From: an uncultured Oscillospiraceae bacterium | GTDB taxonomy: Bacteria; Bacillota; Clostridia; Oscillospirales; Oscillospiraceae | Direction of reading: 5' to 3' | Assembly (NCBI GenBank): GCA_948616425.1 | Contig: CAPGBJ010000101.1 | Span: 1-24,708, forward strand | DNA: 24,708 nucleotides | Shown: piece by piece, positions 13,880-21,038 of the stretch | Layout of the letters: each line of letters starts with the position of its first letter | Position numbering within the stretch: the first letter of the stretch is position 1 | Notes under the pieces: generated by a model | What the model was told of the DNA's origin: nothing | Database searches by the model: none | What the model saw: only the letters and a program-made list of their open reading frames with translations | Translations under genes and position numbers: made by a program

Positions 13880-14635
13880 ATGAGTGAAAAACTGACATTT
13901 GAAGAACAGGCCAAGCAGTTGGAGCGGGCCCTGGGCTGTCCCTGCACCTATCTGCCGCCCCGGAAGGACGCCGCCTCCATCATGGCCGCCTACCGGGAGG
14001 CTGCAGAGCGGGGAAAGCGAGAGGGCTTCACCCCGCTGCTGCTGGTGCTGGACGAGTGGGGCAATCTGGCCGAGATGTTCGGCGATCTGGAAACCTTCCG
14101 CCAGGAGATGGCCAGCACCCCCATTGAGGACGGCAAAGCTTTGCTCCACCGCTTCGAGGCGGAGGCCCGGGGGGAATTGGGGGAGGACCTCTCCCCGGAG
14201 GAGCTGGAGGAGCATTTTAATGAAGTCCTGGGCGGGGATATGTCCGAGGGACAGGAGATCACCGAATTTCTCAGCCTGACCGACTACCGGGGGAAGCAGA
14301 CTCAGCCTGTGGTGCTGGCGCAGCTCCCGGTGAAGGAGCCCTGGGAGGTCTTTGCTTACCTGCCCTTCGGCGGCTGGAACGAGTGTCCCGCCCCGGAGGA
14401 GCACCGGGCGGCGGCCAAATACTGGTTTGAGCAATACGGCGCGGTGCCGGCGGTCATGTCCATGGACATCCTGGAGTACGCCCTCCCCGCCCCGGTGCCC
14501 CAGGAGAGGGCGATGGAAGTGGCGCTGGAGCAGTACTTCTTCTGCGTTGACATTGTGGACCAGGGCGTGGGCACGGTGGGGGCGCTGGCCGGAGGGCTGG
14601 CCAAATCCAGTTATTGGTACTTCTGGTGGGATTAA
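13880..14635 (+). CDS. DUF4253-domain protein
   Basis: A 251-residue soluble protein. The C-terminal about 110 residues match the DUF4253 pattern: HRAAAKYWFEQYGAVPAVMS, MDILEYALPAPV, then ALEQYFFCVDIVDQGVGTVG and the terminal SSYWYFWWD. The N-terminal half (LERALGCPCTYLPPRKDAAS, TPLLLVLDEWGNLAEMF) also fits longer family members. The function is unknown. The ATG at 13880 has a weak AGAAAGAGAG site; a TTG at 13856 would add eight residues. It lies between an unassigned small gene and the third M42 gene, 11 bases upstream of the latter. Confidence 0.85.
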   Translation: MSEKLTFEEQAKQLERALGCPCTYLPPRKDAASIMAAYREAAERGKREGFTPLLLVLDEWGNLAEMFGDLETFRQEMASTPIEDGKALLHRFEAEARGELGEDLSPEELEEHFNEVLGGDMSEGQEITEFLSLTDYRGKQTQPVVLAQLPVKEPWEVFAYLPFGGWNECPAPEEHRAAAKYWFEQYGAVPAVMSMDILEYALPAPVPQERAMEVALEQYFFCVDIVDQGVGTVGALAGGLAKSSYWYFWWD

Positions 14636-14646
14636 AGGAGAAAATG

Positions 14647-15633
14647 ATGGAACTGATCGAGATGTTAGAGACCCTGAGCCAGACCCACGGCCCCTCTGGG
14701 GACGAGGGGGGCGTCCGGGCAAAAATTCAGGCGCTGGCCCAGCCCTTTGCCGACGAGGTGATTCCCGACACCCTGGGCAACCTGATCGTCCATAAAAAGG
14801 GGGAGGGGCCCAAGGTGATGTTCGCCGCCCACATGGACTCCATTGGCTTTATTGTCACCCACATTGAGAAGGAGGGGTTCCTTCGGGTGGGCCGGCTGGG
14901 GGGCATTTCCCCCAAGGAGGCGGCCTACACCGCCGTCCGGTTCAAGAACGGGGTCCGCGGGGTGTTTGTCCCCGAGGAAAAGGCCGATTTTGGCAAGCTG
15001 AAGCTGGACGAGTGTTATATTGACATCGGCGCGGCGGACGAGACCGAGGCCAAAAAGCTGGTCCAGGTGGGGGACACCTGCGTCTACGACGTGCCCCTTC
15101 GCCTCCAGGGAGACCGGGTGACCGGGCCCTACCTGGACGACCGGATTGCCTGCGCTGTGCTGCTGTGTGCCCTGGAACAGATCAAAACACCCAGTTGTGA
15201 TCTGTATATGGTCTTTACCGTCCAGGAGGAGGTGGGACTGCGGGGGGCGAAGACCGCCGCCTGGTGGGTGGAACCAGACATCGGTATTGCTGTGGATGTC
15301 ACCGATGTGGACGACACCCCCGGTTCGGAGAAGAGCGGTACCACCCAACTGGGCAAGGGGGCGGCCGTCAAGGTGATGGACACCTCGGTGATCTGCCACC
15401 AGTCGGTGGTGGCCCGGCTGGAGGAGCTGGCCAAGGCGGAGCGCATCCCTGTCCAACGGGATATCCTGCGCGGGGGAGGGACCGACGCCGGGGCCATCCA
15501 CACTGCCCGCCTGGGGGTCAGGACCGGGGGCATCTCTATCCCTTGCCGCTATGTCCACACCCCGGCGGAGACCGCCGACCTGGGGGATACCCGGGCCTGT
15601 GTCCGGCTGATTTCCCTCCTGGCTCAGGCATAA
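14647..15633 (+). CDS. M42 family metallopeptidase, paralogue 3
   Basis: A 328-residue M42 aminopeptidase. Metal-site and catalytic segments are AAHMDSIGFIVTHI, YLDDRIACAVLL, FTVQEEVGLRGAKTAAW, IAVDVTDVDDTPG and CRYVHTPAETADLGD. The usual HMDE reads HMDS, a change next to the metal-binding His-Asp. The DILRGGGTDAGAIHTARLGV block is typical of the family. The ATG at 14647 was preferred because AAAGGAG (14634-14640) is six bases upstream; another ATG at 14644 is possible. It ends the cluster and converges on the lysis cassette. Confidence 0.93.
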   Translation: MELIEMLETLSQTHGPSGDEGGVRAKIQALAQPFADEVIPDTLGNLIVHKKGEGPKVMFAAHMDSIGFIVTHIEKEGFLRVGRLGGISPKEAAYTAVRFKNGVRGVFVPEEKADFGKLKLDECYIDIGAADETEAKKLVQVGDTCVYDVPLRLQGDRVTGPYLDDRIACAVLLCALEQIKTPSCDLYMVFTVQEEVGLRGAKTAAWWVEPDIGIAVDVTDVDDTPGSEKSGTTQLGKGAAVKVMDTSVICHQSVVARLEELAKAERIPVQRDILRGGGTDAGAIHTARLGVRTGGISIPCRYVHTPAETADLGDTRACVRLISLLAQA

Positions 15634-15668
15634 AAAGGCCCTTTGGGACAAACGATAGCATAGAGCAG

Positions 15669-15702
15669 CAAAAAACCGTCCCCGTATCAGACGGAGACGG
15701 TT
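15669..15702 (-). terminator. Terminator of the amidase cassette
   Basis: A 12-bp stem with one mismatch (AACCGTCTCCGT / ACGGGGACGGTT on the minus strand, loop CTGAT) is followed by TTTTTT. It starts about nine bases after the amidase stop and may also act on the convergent M42 transcript. Confidence 0.85.
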
Positions 15703-15710
15703 TGATGTCC

Positions 15711-16478
15711 CTACCGGTTGGCCGCGGCCCGGGCCATCACGGCGGCCTCTTCCCGGGTGACCAGGTCCCGGGGGCGGGAGCCGTCAGTAAGGCCCATTTC
15801 TTTGGCTTCTGCCAGAAGTTCAGGCATACTGGCCGGCTTCGCCGCCAATTCTTGCCGGTAGCGGTCCATGAACTGCTTCCACTGCTCATAAGTCATGTTC
15901 TCACCCCCTTCGTCCATCAGCTGGGCCACATCGGCCCGAAAGTCATCCATGCTCTTTCCGAATTTGGGGAACCAGTGGAGCACGTCCCCGTGGTTGGAGG
16001 CGATCCCCTGACGATATCCCTCCTGGTGGCAGATGACCACCCCGTCCGCCAGGGGATCCAAGTGGTATTCCTGGCACAGCGTGGCGGTCAGCTCTACCGC
16101 TTCCTGGTAGATGGCCTGAAAGTATTCTGGATTGTCCAGGCCGTCTTCACAGATCTCAAAGCCAATGTGGGTGTTATTGCCAGAGCCCTTTTGTCCCCGG
16201 GCGCAGTGCCAGCCCCGGGCATTCCAGGGCAGAGTCTGGACGACTCCAACGCGCCCATCAGCGAATTGTCCTACGAAGGCGTGGACACACTTGGACAGGC
16301 CGGGCTGATTCCAGTGGTTGCCCGCGGTGTTGCGGCCCATCTCCTCATCGCCGGGGACATAGCGGCACACCCGCGGGTTGTCCGCTCCGGTGGAGTGGAC
16401 CATTACCCCTTTGACCTGAATGCTCCGGTGGGCCTGATAACAGTCGTTTTCGGTGAGGTATTGTTTTCTTAGTCTCAT
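15711..16478 (-). CDS. N-acetylmuramoyl-L-alanine amidase (endolysin-like)
   Basis: A 255-residue Amidase_2-type zinc amidase that cleaves the bond between muramic acid and the peptide stem. Zinc and catalytic segments are VMVHSTGADNP near residue 25, NNTHIGFEICED, and VICHQEGYRQGIASNHGDVL followed by HWFPKFG. There is no signal peptide, so export would need a holin, which matches the holin-like gene just upstream. After the catalytic domain come a linker helix (MTYEQWKQFMDRYRQELAAK) and a C-terminal motif (EAKEMGLTDGSRPRDLVTRE) common in clostridial phage lysins. Its start overlaps the holin stop (ATGA). It is the last gene of a five-cistron overlapping unit. Prophage origin is inferred from the arrangement. 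Confidence 0.88.
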   Translation of the reverse strand: MRLRKQYLTENDCYQAHRSIQVKGVMVHSTGADNPRVCRYVPGDEEMGRNTAGNHWNQPGLSKCVHAFVGQFADGRVGVVQTLPWNARGWHCARGQKGSGNNTHIGFEICEDGLDNPEYFQAIYQEAVELTATLCQEYHLDPLADGVVICHQEGYRQGIASNHGDVLHWFPKFGKSMDDFRADVAQLMDEGGENMTYEQWKQFMDRYRQELAAKPASMPELLAEAKEMGLTDGSRPRDLVTREEAAVMARAAANR

Positions 16479-16669
16479 TTATGCTCCTCTCCTTGGCCCT
16501 CCTGGCTCTGGGTGCCGAAATAGAAGGAAATGATCACTGCGTAGATGGTCATAAAGTCCTGTTCAATCGTTCCACGAAGGGCCAAAAAGGCAAATATAAC
16601 GGTGAGAATCAGAGTGACAAGGCTCTTAACGGTAAGAAGTCGGGACAGGCGCTTATAGAAAAGGTCCAT
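16475..16669 (-). CDS. Holin-like small membrane protein
   Basis: A 64-residue protein with two membrane helices (about residues 15-32 and 37-53) joined by a short turn and ending in a charged tail (TQSQEGQGEEHK). Size, topology and position immediately before an amidase fit a phage holin. The KSLVTLILTVIFAFLALRG and ISFYFGTQ segments resemble holin-like proteins of clostridial prophages. The ATG at 16669 overlaps the upstream gene's stop (TGATG) and has GGAGGAG upstream. The holin role is inferred. Confidence 0.72.
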   Translation of the reverse strand: MDLFYKRLSRLLTVKSLVTLILTVIFAFLALRGTIEQDFMTIYAVIISFYFGTQSQEGQGEEHK

Positions 16670-16899
16670 CACATCTCCTCCTTTCTGTTGGATAAAGTGG
16701 TTTTAAGTGACAGCAGGAGCAGCTCCCCTCCAAAAAAGGCCAGGATGATTCCCAGCAGGGAGGCGGGGTTGTGCCCTGTATGGGACAGAATGCGCAGGGA
16801 CCAAAGGCTGGCGCCGCTGGCGAAGGTCACGCACCAGATCACTATGAGTTTGGCGAACAGGTGGGGGATGGCCCGGATAGCATGAAACAGCTTCCTCAT
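16669..16899 (-). CDS. Small two-helix membrane protein of the lysis cassette
   Basis: A 76-residue protein with a basic N-terminus (MRKLFHAIRAIPHLF), one hydrophobic segment at about 16-33 and another at about 46-63, then a basic-acidic tail (TTLSNRKEEM). I do not recognise the family. It lies between a coiled-coil membrane protein and the holin-like gene, overlapping both by one to four bases. A second holin or antiholin role is possible but unproven. Confidence 0.65.
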   Translation of the reverse strand: MRKLFHAIRAIPHLFAKLIVIWCVTFASGASLWSLRILSHTGHNPASLLGIILAFFGGELLLLSLKTTLSNRKEEM

Positions 16900-17117
16900 A
16901 TCGCCGCCTTCAAATTTTGGACCTCGTGCCGCAGGCCGGTCATCTGGCCCTCGAGCTGAAAGGTTCGCTCTACTATTTTATTATGGGCGGCCACTTTCTG
17001 TTCCAGCTGCTCAACGCGGTAGAGCATCAGCTTGTTGGAGACCAGAATGCCGCCGAAGGTGCCCGCCAGCGTCCCCAGCAGGGACATGGCGGCCACCAGA
17101 AGACTGGTGTAGTCCAT
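16896..17117 (-). CDS. Membrane-anchored coiled-coil protein
   Basis: A 73-residue protein with an N-terminal membrane helix (about residues 5-27, LLVAAMSLLGTLAGTFGGIL) and a C-terminal helix with heptad-like Leu/Val spacing (YRVEQLEQKVAAHNKIVERT, QLEGQMTGLRHEVQNLK). Small proteins of this layout are common next to clostridial phage holins. The orientation is opposite to XhlA, which has its membrane helix at the C-terminus. The ATG at 17117 has GAGGAGGGGG upstream and overlaps the stop of an 18-codon ORF. The frame is open far upstream but without a start signal. Confidence 0.7.
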   Translation of the reverse strand: MDYTSLLVAAMSLLGTLAGTFGGILVSNKLMLYRVEQLEQKVAAHNKIVERTFQLEGQMTGLRHEVQNLKAAI

Positions 17118-17173
17118 CAGTACCGTACCCCCTCCTCTGTCATTTGAGATGTGCTGCCGTGAAATTTTTTCAT
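17117..17173 (-). CDS. 18-residue ORF leading the lysis cassette
   Basis: ATG at 17173 follows a strong AAAGGAG (17189-17183) at normal spacing and encodes MKKFHGSTSQMTEEGVRY. Its stop overlaps the next ATG (TGATG), and the ribosome binding site of the next gene (GAGGAGGGGG) lies inside its codons. It is either a tiny phage protein or a leader ORF that couples translation. No family is recognised. Confidence 0.5.
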   Translation of the reverse strand: MKKFHGSTSQMTEEGVRY

Positions 17174-17199
17174 AAAATGACGCTCCTTTCCTGTGATTC

Positions 17200-17229
17200 G
17201 GGAAATTTTCCCTCACATTCCCGGGGAAT
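17200..17229. repeat. Two adjacent 13-bp palindromes
   Basis: GGGAAATTTTCCC (17200-17212) and ATTCCCGGGGAAT (17217-17229) are each perfect odd palindromes, four bases apart. They lie upstream of the minus-strand lysis cassette and could be operators or leader hairpins. The rest of the 306-base intergenic region (17118-17423) holds the 18-codon ORF and the plus-strand promoter; I see nothing else definite. Confidence 0.6.
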
Positions 17230-17315
17230 TGGTCGATTGTTGTACACTTTCGTGCATCTGTGCGGAGAAATTTAAAAGTCATGATTAAATTTGGATACTT
17301 TTCCCGTTTTATGTC

Positions 17316-17344
17316 TTGCAAAAAAAAGAGCCATCTGGTAAAAT
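17316..17344 (+). promoter_or_regulatory. Sigma-A promoter of the membrane-protein operon
   Basis: TTGCAA (17316-17321), 17 bases and TAAAAT (17339-17344) form a good promoter about 80 bases before the gene at 17424. TTGCAA is self-complementary, so the same six bases also present a -35 to the minus strand, but no good minus-strand -10 follows. Confidence 0.8.
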
Positions 17345-17423
17345 AATAAAATGTCTGGAAATACGGATACGACAGAAATACCAATCGGGCTATGGCGGCC
17401 CGCAGCAAGGAGAATGAAGACGC

Positions 17424-18185
17424 ATGGATAAGAAACAGAGAGAAGAGCGCCGCCGTCAGGAGGATATCGCGCTGCAGCGCGGTCTGCTGTGGGTGGTGGG
17501 GGCGATTGTACTGGAAGCTCTGCTGGTCCTTGTCAATCGCTACTATATTAATTTCTATATGAACGAAGTGGACATCACCATGACCTTTGACAAGGTCCTG
17601 CGTTTCCTGCGTCTGGCGATGCCCGTTGCCACGGTTCTGGCCGTGGCGTGGACGGCTTGGCAGGTAAGACAAAAACAGAAGTTTGGACTGCCTCTGGTGC
17701 TGTCTCTGGCGTTGGCGGCGATCTCTGTTTGTGCCCATGTGGCTGTCAAATTCCAGGGGGAAGGCGTGTCGATGCTGTTTTGGCTGGTGGTGGCATGGGC
17801 GGTGCTGGCCCTGGTGTACTATATCTACCAGCGGGAATTTTTCCTGGCCGCCTGCGCCTGCGGTATGTCGGTGCTGGGCCTGTGGTTTGTCCGTGCCGGA
17901 ACCAACGGCCGGCCTGAGACCATCCTGCTTCTGGCCATGATCGCCGCTGTGGGCGCGGCGGTGCTGTGGCTGAAAAAGTCAGATGGGATGCTGCCTGGAA
18001 AGGAGCCTGTGCGCTTTCTGCCCAAACAGACCAGCTACACGGTGCCCCTGGTTACCTGTCTGGCTGGTCTGGCGGCGGTCGTTGCGGGACTGCTGATGGG
18101 GAACACCATCGCCTATTATTTGCTTTTTGTGATGGTAGCCTGGCTGTTTGCTCTGTTTGTGTACTACACCGTCAAGCTGATGTGA
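17424..18185 (+). CDS. Polytopic membrane protein of unknown function
   Basis: A 253-residue protein with a charged cytoplasmic N-terminus (MDKKQREERRRQEDIALQR) and about seven to eight hydrophobic segments spread to the C-terminus (for example residues 20-38, 64-82, 91-110, 119-137, 143-160, 167-185, 206-226 and 228-248). No catalytic motif or known family is recognised. It has its own promoter upstream and a terminator just downstream, so it is largely monocistronic, with possible read-through into the two GT-C-like genes. The start ATG at 17424 follows AAGGAGAATGAAGACGC. Confidence 0.8.
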   Translation: MDKKQREERRRQEDIALQRGLLWVVGAIVLEALLVLVNRYYINFYMNEVDITMTFDKVLRFLRLAMPVATVLAVAWTAWQVRQKQKFGLPLVLSLALAAISVCAHVAVKFQGEGVSMLFWLVVAWAVLALVYYIYQREFFLAACACGMSVLGLWFVRAGTNGRPETILLLAMIAAVGAAVLWLKKSDGMLPGKEPVRFLPKQTSYTVPLVTCLAGLAAVVAGLLMGNTIAYYLLFVMVAWLFALFVYYTVKLM

Positions 18186-18206
18186 GCTGATCTATGGATG
18201 AAAGTG

Positions 18207-18241
18207 GGCCTCCCTGCCCTGGCGGCAGGGGGGCCTTTTTT
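18207..18241 (+). terminator. Terminator between the membrane-protein genes
   Basis: A 12-bp stem GGCCTCCCTGCC / GGCAGGGGGGCC (one wobble) with a five-base loop is followed by six T residues. Confidence 0.92.
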
Positions 18242-18257
18242 AGAAAGGAGCATTCCT

Positions 18258-19718
18258 ATGAGTCCACTGAAGGTAAGAAGGGAACAGAGGGACACGCTGA
18301 TTTGCCTGGCCGCTCTGTTCGCGGGGCTGTTTCTGCTGTGCTGGCTGTTTCCTCTGATTGGAGATGACTGGTATCGGGAGGCCCTGGGCAAAACCCTGCA
18401 CAGCCCGCTGGATTTGCTGTCTCCGCTGATTGATGAGTGGAAAACGAGCAACGCCCGCATTTTTGGGAATATTCTGGCCTATACTGCCGGCAGCCGGCCG
18501 CTGGCCCGGGAACTGATGCGCGCAACGTTTACCCTGGCCCTGGCGGTTCTGCTGGCTGGGCTTACGAAGCTGCGGGGGTGGCGAGGGCTGCTGCTGTGCG
18601 CCGCGGCGGTCTTGTTCCTGCCCAAGGAGATGTTTTGCCAGATCTACCCCTGGGCAGCCGGATTTTTTAACTATCTGCCGCCGGTGGTGCTGCTGCTGGC
18701 CTGCCTGCTGCTGACCGCCCCCGTTTTAGACGGCCGCCCCATGGAAGAGGGGGCCCCCCGGGCCCTTGCCCTGTTCCTGTTGGGCTTCAGTCAACAGCTG
18801 TTTATTGAGAATAACACCCTGTGCGCCCTGTGCATCTCCGCTGTCCTTCTGGCGTGGTACGGGTGGGAACGGAGAAAGCTGTCTGTCTGTCTGCTGGCCT
18901 TTTTCCTGGGCTGTGTGCTGGGGGGAGCGCTCCTGTTTGCCTCCCCCTCCTATCGAATCATTGGCAATGATGGCGGGGCCTACCAGCTGGGGGCGGGGGG
19001 CACGCTGGCCGGCCTGTTGGCCACCGCCCGGGTCAACTTTCGTGAGGTGGCCCGGTACTACATTTTGCGGTGCCCGGTGCTCTACTGGCCGCTGACAATT
19101 CTTGCGCTGCTGCTGTGGCGGCAGCGGAGACGGGGAGGACTGGACCACTTCATTGCCGCAGTGCTGGTCCTGGGCTGCGCGGGGTTGGCCTATGGCAGGC
19201 TGAAGCCGGTGGCGGTGGCCCTGGTGTGGGGGCTGGCCTATACGGCGGCGCTGTGGCGCTGGACAGAGGAGCGGGCGGTCCGGGGCCGGGCCATGTTCCT
19301 CTGGCTGAGCGCCCCGGTGGCTGCGGGGCCGCTGCTCTTTGTCAATCCCATTGGCCCTAGATGTCTGTTTTTGTCCTATGTGCTGCTATTGGGGGTGGCG
19401 GGAGTTCTGCTCCGCTCGTTGGAACCAGAGCGGCTGCTGGGGCCTATTTACAATTTGTCTCCTGTGGTCGCGGCCGGAGCGGTATTCTGCTTTTACCTGT
19501 CGATCTTTTTGCCCCTCCACCAGATGGAGCTGCTGCGCAGCCAGGTGCTGGAGGAGGCCATTGCAGCTGGGGCGTCTGAGGTGGCCGTGCCTGCCTATGA
19601 CCACGGGGGCTATCTGTGGGATGCGGACAGCGCCTATAAAATGGAACTGGTCTACTATCGGGAGAGTCCGGGAGATCTGGCTATCTCCTTTGTCCCTATG
19701 GACCAGTGGGAGGGCTGA
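18258..19718 (+). CDS. GT-C-like / DUF6056-type polytopic membrane protein
   Basis: A 486-residue protein with about ten to eleven membrane segments. Near the N-terminus, after the first helix, it has GDDWYREALG, an acidic DD motif in the position where GT-C glycosyltransferases keep their catalytic aspartate, then DEWKTSNARIFGNILAY, and later IYPWAAGFFNYLPP. This combination is typical of DUF6056 proteins, thought to transfer sugars from polyprenyl-phosphate carriers. The C-terminus is a soluble extracytoplasmic segment (PAYDHGGYLWDADSAYKMEL). The ATG at 18258 has AAAGGAG upstream. It is three bases from the next, architecturally similar gene. Substrate and acceptor are unknown. Confidence 0.75.
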   Translation: MSPLKVRREQRDTLICLAALFAGLFLLCWLFPLIGDDWYREALGKTLHSPLDLLSPLIDEWKTSNARIFGNILAYTAGSRPLARELMRATFTLALAVLLAGLTKLRGWRGLLLCAAAVLFLPKEMFCQIYPWAAGFFNYLPPVVLLLACLLLTAPVLDGRPMEEGAPRALALFLLGFSQQLFIENNTLCALCISAVLLAWYGWERRKLSVCLLAFFLGCVLGGALLFASPSYRIIGNDGGAYQLGAGGTLAGLLATARVNFREVARYYILRCPVLYWPLTILALLLWRQRRRGGLDHFIAAVLVLGCAGLAYGRLKPVAVALVWGLAYTAALWRWTEERAVRGRAMFLWLSAPVAAGPLLFVNPIGPRCLFLSYVLLLGVAGVLLRSLEPERLLGPIYNLSPVVAAGAVFCFYLSIFLPLHQMELLRSQVLEEAIAAGASEVAVPAYDHGGYLWDADSAYKMELVYYRESPGDLAISFVPMDQWEG

Positions 19719-19721
19719 GAC

Positions 19722-20936
19722 ATGCCAAACAGACGACAGGTCCTCTGGCGCGTCGGCTTTTTTGCCGCCCTGGCGGCTCTTTATGGGGTGCTGTTCCTGC
19801 TGGTGTGCCGCACCGGATTTTATGATGTGACCGGCGCCCACAACGACCGGGTCTTCTCTGCTGACGATGTGTACTTTGTGACCAGCTTTTTCTCCCAGAC
19901 GATGGATACCTCGGCCCGGATTATTAAGCACCCGCTGCTGATTGTATTCGGCTGCCTGTTCACCCGCATAGAGGGACTTTTGCTGGGAACCATCAGCATG
20001 GAGCACCACTATATGCTCATTGTCATGACGCAGATTTGTGTGGGCTGGCTGTGCGTGGCGGTGCTGGACCGCATTTTAGAGGAGCAGTATGGCTTGGACA
20101 CAGGCCGCGCCCTGCTGATGTGTGGGATATTTGGCCTCTCCTTCTCCACCCTGTTCTATATTTTAGTGGGGGAGAGCTACATATACTCGGCCCTGATTCT
20201 TCTGCTCACCTTCTACTTTGCCCGCCGGCAAAACCTCCCGGTGACGGTGGCGCTGGGCATCCTGGCTGCCGGTATCACCATTACAAACGGGGCGTTGTGG
20301 GCGGCCATTGTGGTGTGCTCCAGCGGCACAGTGCGGCGGAAACTGACCACGCTGGCCCTGGGCGGCGGGGGATTCTGCGGGGTGATGGCCCTCACCCCCA
20401 TGCGCGCCTTCTTTTTCACAAAGCTGATTCCCGGCGCGCTGGGCAGCGCCAACAGCTTCAGCGACCACTTTTCTCCCCTGGGGGTGGTGCGCCGGGTGTT
20501 CTTTGCCTTTTTTGGCTCCACCAGTTTCTATCTGGATACCATGGATCAGTCCGCCTTTGGGGACTTTGTGGGGGACGCCGTCACCTTTCTCCCCTCTGCG
20601 CCGATACCGATTGTGGCGGCCGGCCTGGCCTGGGCCGGGCTGCTGGCCTGGTCGGTGTGGAAGTACCGCCGATCCCCGCTGCTCTGGGCGCCGCTGGCGG
20701 TGCTGGGGTGTAATCTGTTTCTCCATGGCGCCCTTCAGTATGGGCTAAAGGAGGCCTTTCTCTACTCCCTCCACCACCTCCCCGCCCAGGTGTGCATTGC
20801 GGCCCTCCCCCTTGCGCCCGATGCTGGCGGGAAAGAGCGCCGGGCAGCCACCTGGGGGCTGGCGGCCTATGCAGTTTGCCTGGTGATCCTAAATCTGCCC
20901 GGCTACCAATCGCTGGCCCAGTACCTGTCCAAATAG
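19722..20936 (+). CDS. Second GT-C-like polytopic membrane protein
   Basis: A 404-residue protein with about ten hydrophobic segments. After the first helix a luminal loop contains the acidic motif FSADDVYFVTSFFSQTMDTS, then IIKHPLLIVFGCLF and LVGESYIYSALILLL. This matches the general GT-C plan (acidic residues in the first large outside loop) but no specific family is certain. It starts three bases after the preceding gene, so the two are co-translated and may act together in cell-surface glycosylation. No terminator is evident after it. A role in modifying the flagellin encoded downstream is speculation. Confidence 0.7.
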   Translation: MPNRRQVLWRVGFFAALAALYGVLFLLVCRTGFYDVTGAHNDRVFSADDVYFVTSFFSQTMDTSARIIKHPLLIVFGCLFTRIEGLLLGTISMEHHYMLIVMTQICVGWLCVAVLDRILEEQYGLDTGRALLMCGIFGLSFSTLFYILVGESYIYSALILLLTFYFARRQNLPVTVALGILAAGITITNGALWAAIVVCSSGTVRRKLTTLALGGGGFCGVMALTPMRAFFFTKLIPGALGSANSFSDHFSPLGVVRRVFFAFFGSTSFYLDTMDQSAFGDFVGDAVTFLPSAPIPIVAAGLAWAGLLAWSVWKYRRSPLLWAPLAVLGCNLFLHGALQYGLKEAFLYSLHHLPAQVCIAALPLAPDAGGKERRAATWGLAAYAVCLVILNLPGYQSLAQYLSK

Positions 20937-20994
20937 CGGCCGGTTTCTTTGAAATATGTGGCGATGTCTCCTCCATCCCCCATCTTTCCGCTAA

Positions 20995-21019
20995 AATATA
21001 GTATAACAGGTACTATATT
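20995..21019. repeat. 25-bp inverted repeat before the recombinase
   Basis: AATATAGTA (20995-21003), seven bases, TACTATATT (21011-21019) form a perfect 9-bp inverted repeat ending about 20 bases before the recombinase start. It could be a recombinase binding site, an autoregulatory operator, or both. The AT-rich sequence stands out from the GC-rich surroundings. Confidence 0.65.
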
Positions 21020-21038
21020 GACGGAAGGAGGACAACAT

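Noticed and set aside
13199..14722. A 507-codon minus-strand open frame across the M42/DUF4253 genes
   Set aside because: It is antisense to well-supported genes and shows shadow composition with no ribosome binding site or known domain.
15711..17117. Full prophage
   Set aside because: Only lysis-type genes are present. No integrase, repressor, portal, capsid or tail genes flank them.
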